A stretch of DNA of 15,883 nt from Sphingomonadaceae bacterium (GTDB taxonomy: Bacteria; Pseudomonadota; Alphaproteobacteria; Sphingomonadales; Sphingomonadaceae): contig SHLU01000029.1 in the NCBI GenBank assembly GCA_004282995.1, positions 1 through 15,883 of the forward strand. The letters run 5' to 3'. Made by a program: the position numbers and the translations under genes. Below, one piece after another: positions 13,296-15,883 of this stretch (its first letter is position 1; each line of letters begins with the position of its first letter). The notes beneath the pieces are model-generated. The model saw only the letters and a program-made list of their open reading frames with translations, did no database searches and was not told where the DNA came from.

Positions 13296-15260
13296 ATGAC
13301 CACTTCGCTTGATGCCTTTCCACTCATTCCTCGCGATCACCTGTTCGGCAATCCGACCCGCGCCGCCGGTCAGATAAGTCCCGATGGACGCTGGTTGAGC
13401 TGGCTCGCGCCGCGTGACGGAGTGCTCAATATATGGATGGCGCCGAGCGACGACCCCGAAGCTGCGCGGGCGATGTCGGCCTCTACCGACCGGCCGATCC
13501 GCGAATATATGTGGGCTCCCGACAGTTGCAGCCTGCTCTACATCCAGGACAAGGGCGGCGACGAGAACTTCCTGCTCTATGGCATCAATGTCGAGAGCGG
13601 CACAGAAACCACGCTGACACCGTTCGAGGACACCCGCGTAATGCTGATCGGGGGGTCCGAAAAATATCGCGACCGCATCCTCATCGGGCTCAACAATCGC
13701 GACGCCCGGTTTCACGATGCCTATCTGCTCGATCTCAACAGCGGCGAACTGACCCTGGTGCTCGAAAACAACGCCTATGCCGGCTTCATGGCCGATGACG
13801 ATCTGCAGTTACGGTTGGCGGTTCTGCCGAATGCCGAGGGCGGGACCGACTATTTCCGCATTGTAGACAACGTGGTCGAGGGTGCGCCCTTCAAGTCGAC
13901 CGGCATCGACGATGCGCTGACCACGGCGCCTGCCGGTTTCACCCGCGACGGCAAGACGATCTATTGGCTCGAGAGCGAGGGCCGCGACACGGCAGCTTTA
14001 CTGGCGATGGACTGGAAGAGCGGTGTAACCCGGTTGATTGCCGAAGACGAACGTGCCGATATCGGAGGCACACTGCGCGACCGCAAGACCGGCGAAGTGC
14101 TGGCCTACTCCGTCACCTATCTGAAGCGCGAGTGGAAAGCGTTCGACGAGGATATCGCGGCCGCTTTTGCCTTCCTGCGCAAGCAGCTCGAGGGCGAATT
14201 CGGCATTTCCAGCCGGACCGACGACGACCGCAAGTGGATCGTCTCCAACGATCCGGTCGTGAAGCCTGCGGCAAGTTATCTATTCGACCGCGATGCCGGA
14301 ACTCTTACCAAACTCTATACTACACGGCCAGAACTCGAAGGCGCTCCATTGCAGCCGATGCAAACGCTCGAGCTGACCAGCCGCGACGGGCTGACCTTGC
14401 CATCATACCTTACGCTGCCGCCTGGTGCCGACAGCGATGGTAACGGCGTGCCTGACGCGCCGGTGCCGATGGTGCTGTTCGTTCACGGAGGGCCTTGGGC
14501 GCGCGACGGCTATGGCTACAACGGCCATCACCAGTGGCTCGCCAACCGCGGTTATGCAGTGCTGAGCGTTAATTTTCGCGGCTCCACCGGCTTCGGTAAG
14601 CACTTTGTGAATGCAGCCAATCTCGAATGGGGCCGCAAGATGCACGACGACCTGCTCGACGCGGTCGACTGGGCGGTCGAGACCGGTATCGCACCGCGTG
14701 ACAAGATCGCCATCATGGGTGGGTCCTATGGCGGCTATGCAACGCTGGCGGGCCTGGCCTTCACGCCCGAAGTCTTCGCCTGCGGAGTCGACATCGTCGG
14801 CCCGTCAAACCTCGAAACCCTGCTTGAATCGATCCCGCCCTATTGGGAGCCGATGGTGGCACAGTTCCATACCCGCATGGGCAATCCCAACACCGAGGAC
14901 GGGCTGGCGATGATCAAGGAGCGCAGCCCCCTCTACAAGGCTGGCGATATCATTCGCCCGCTGCTGATAGCGCAAGGCGCCAATGATCCACGGGTGAAGC
15001 AGGCCGAAAGCGACCAGATCGTCGATGCGATGAAGGAGGCGGGGATCCCGGTCACCTACCTGCTCTATCCGGATGAGGGCCACGGCTTTGCCAAGCCCGC
15101 CAACAACATTGCATTCAGCGCGGTGGCCGAGAACTTCCTCGCCACCAATTTGGGTGGTCGGGCGGAGCCAGTCGGCGAGACGCTCGCCAAATCGACCGCC
15201 GAAATTCCTACAGGATCGCAGTTCGTGGCCGGACTGGCCGAGGCGCTCGAGAGCGCCTAG
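13296..15260 (+). CDS. S9 family serine peptidase (acylaminoacyl-peptidase/prolyl oligopeptidase type)
   Basis: A 654-residue, apparently cytoplasmic peptidase (no signal peptide) with the prolyl-oligopeptidase layout: an N-terminal beta-propeller (about 20-350; repeated motifs such as GQISPDGRWLSW and YMWAPDSCSLLYI) and a C-terminal alpha/beta-hydrolase domain (about 360-620). The catalytic triad is visible: Ser477 in MGGSYGGY, Asp564 in GANDPRV and His596 in DEGHGF. HGGP (397-400) supplies the oxyanion region. A short acidic stretch DSDGNGVPD (379-387) resembles a calcium-binding loop. The enzyme should trim short peptides or acyl-amino acids. The ATG at 13296 has GGA 6 nt upstream; upstream in-frame codons run into the glycosylase gene. 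DPP IV-type activity is an alternative. Confidence 0.93.
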   Translation: MTTSLDAFPLIPRDHLFGNPTRAAGQISPDGRWLSWLAPRDGVLNIWMAPSDDPEAARAMSASTDRPIREYMWAPDSCSLLYIQDKGGDENFLLYGINVESGTETTLTPFEDTRVMLIGGSEKYRDRILIGLNNRDARFHDAYLLDLNSGELTLVLENNAYAGFMADDDLQLRLAVLPNAEGGTDYFRIVDNVVEGAPFKSTGIDDALTTAPAGFTRDGKTIYWLESEGRDTAALLAMDWKSGVTRLIAEDERADIGGTLRDRKTGEVLAYSVTYLKREWKAFDEDIAAAFAFLRKQLEGEFGISSRTDDDRKWIVSNDPVVKPAASYLFDRDAGTLTKLYTTRPELEGAPLQPMQTLELTSRDGLTLPSYLTLPPGADSDGNGVPDAPVPMVLFVHGGPWARDGYGYNGHHQWLANRGYAVLSVNFRGSTGFGKHFVNAANLEWGRKMHDDLLDAVDWAVETGIAPRDKIAIMGGSYGGYATLAGLAFTPEVFACGVDIVGPSNLETLLESIPPYWEPMVAQFHTRMGNPNTEDGLAMIKERSPLYKAGDIIRPLLIAQGANDPRVKQAESDQIVDAMKEAGIPVTYLLYPDEGHGFAKPANNIAFSAVAENFLATNLGGRAEPVGETLAKSTAEIPTGSQFVAGLAEALESA

Positions 15261-15293
15261 AAAGCTGTTGGGACACGGGGCTCAGGAGGGAAC

Positions 15294-15883
15294 ATGACGC
15301 GCAGGGCAATTTTTATCACCGGTGGCGGTTCGGGCATTGGCCGCGCCATTGCACGCAAGTTTGCGGGCGAAGGCTGGTTTGTTGGTCTGGGCGACATTAG
15401 CGAAAGCGGCATGGCAGAAACCGCGCGTATTGTGGGCGAGGACAATGCCTATTGCCACGTCTTTGACGTGCGGGACCGGAACGCATGGGATGTCGCACTA
15501 GAGGCGTTCTCGATGGCGGCTGGCGGGCGGATTGACGTTCTCGCCAACAATGCCGGCATCCCCATCGGCGGCTCGCTGCACGAAAATAGCGAGGACGAGA
15601 TTACCCGCTGCCTCGACATCAATCTCAAGGGCGTGCTGTTCGGCGCCCAGGCCGCCTATCCGCATCTGAAGAAGACCGCGCCGGGGTCCTGCCTGCTCAA
15701 CACCGCCAGTGCGGCCGGCATCTATGGCAGTCCCGGCGGCTCGGTCTATTGTGCCACCAAGTTCGGGGTGCGCGGAATAACCGAAAGCCTCGACGGGGAA
15801 TGGGCGGATGAAGGCATCAATGTCCGCTCGCTGATGCCCAGCTTCATCGACACGCCGCTGCTCGACATGGTGCCCAATGCCCA
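15294..15883 (+). CDS. Short-chain dehydrogenase/reductase (SDR), 3' end cut by window edge
   Basis: The first 196 codons of an NAD(P)-dependent classical SDR. It has the cofactor-binding TGGGSGIG (9-16), an acidic residue at the end of the second strand (GLGDIS, Asp34) that suggests NAD preference, NNAG (85-88), the structural Asn110, the catalytic Ser139, and the YCATK motif with Tyr152 and Lys156. It continues with SFIDTPLL (183-190), normal for the family after the active site. The ATG at 15294 follows AGGAGG by 4 nt and lies 33 bp after the peptidase stop, so the two may share a transcript. The substrate cannot be told from sequence. Confidence 0.95.
   Translation, partial: MTRRAIFITGGGSGIGRAIARKFAGEGWFVGLGDISESGMAETARIVGEDNAYCHVFDVRDRNAWDVALEAFSMAAGGRIDVLANNAGIPIGGSLHENSEDEITRCLDINLKGVLFGAQAAYPHLKKTAPGSCLLNTASAAGIYGSPGGSVYCATKFGVRGITESLDGEWADEGINVRSLMPSFIDTPLLDMVPNA

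Overview
The window looks like a chromosomal piece of an alphaproteobacterium, most likely of the Sphingomonadales (Erythrobacter/Altererythrobacter-like). The support is the GC-rich sequence, the MraZ, FtsI and FtsL-like sequence styles, the adrenodoxin-type ferredoxin, the alphaproteobacterial CysK subtype and the S9C-type peptidase. The taxonomic call is an inference from protein style only. There are no rRNA, tRNA, CRISPR or insertion-sequence features.

Positions 1-9677 (minus strand) hold the first nine genes of the division and cell wall (dcw) cluster, transcribed right to left: mraZ, rsmH, an ftsL-like gene, ftsI, murE, murF, mraY, murD and ftsW (cut by the left edge). The products include the transcriptional regulator MraZ, the 16S rRNA methyltransferase RsmH, septal peptidoglycan synthesis and division proteins (FtsL-like, FtsI, FtsW), and cytoplasmic and membrane steps of lipid II synthesis (MurE, MurF, MraY, MurD). 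Seven of the eight gene junctions are 4-bp ATGA or GTGA stop/start overlaps; only murF-mraY has a short gap (17 nt). This implies one transcript with translational coupling.

Positions 9678-9977 are a 300-bp non-coding region upstream of mraZ and the most interesting part of the window. It holds an AT-rich island with six helically phased 10-bp units carrying GG(G) at the same place (9817-9876, a likely MraZ operator array), a 19-bp perfect dyad overlapping its last unit, a GC-rich stem-loop, and a pair of 10-bp direct repeats exactly 20 bp apart, each containing a GANTC (CcrM-type) site.

Positions 9978-12526 (minus strand) hold a second group: a 2Fe-2S ferredoxin, a cysteine synthase, a small single-span membrane protein of unknown function, and a lipoprotein resembling the auxiliary (GldG-like) component of ABC transporters but with no transporter genes beside it.

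Positions 12632-15883 (plus strand) hold an AlkA-type DNA glycosylase, an S9 family (acylaminoacyl-peptidase-like) serine peptidase and the first 196 codons of a short-chain dehydrogenase/reductase cut by the right edge. No previously undescribed multi-gene system is evident; the novelty is mostly in the mraZ control region and the two uncharacterised envelope genes.
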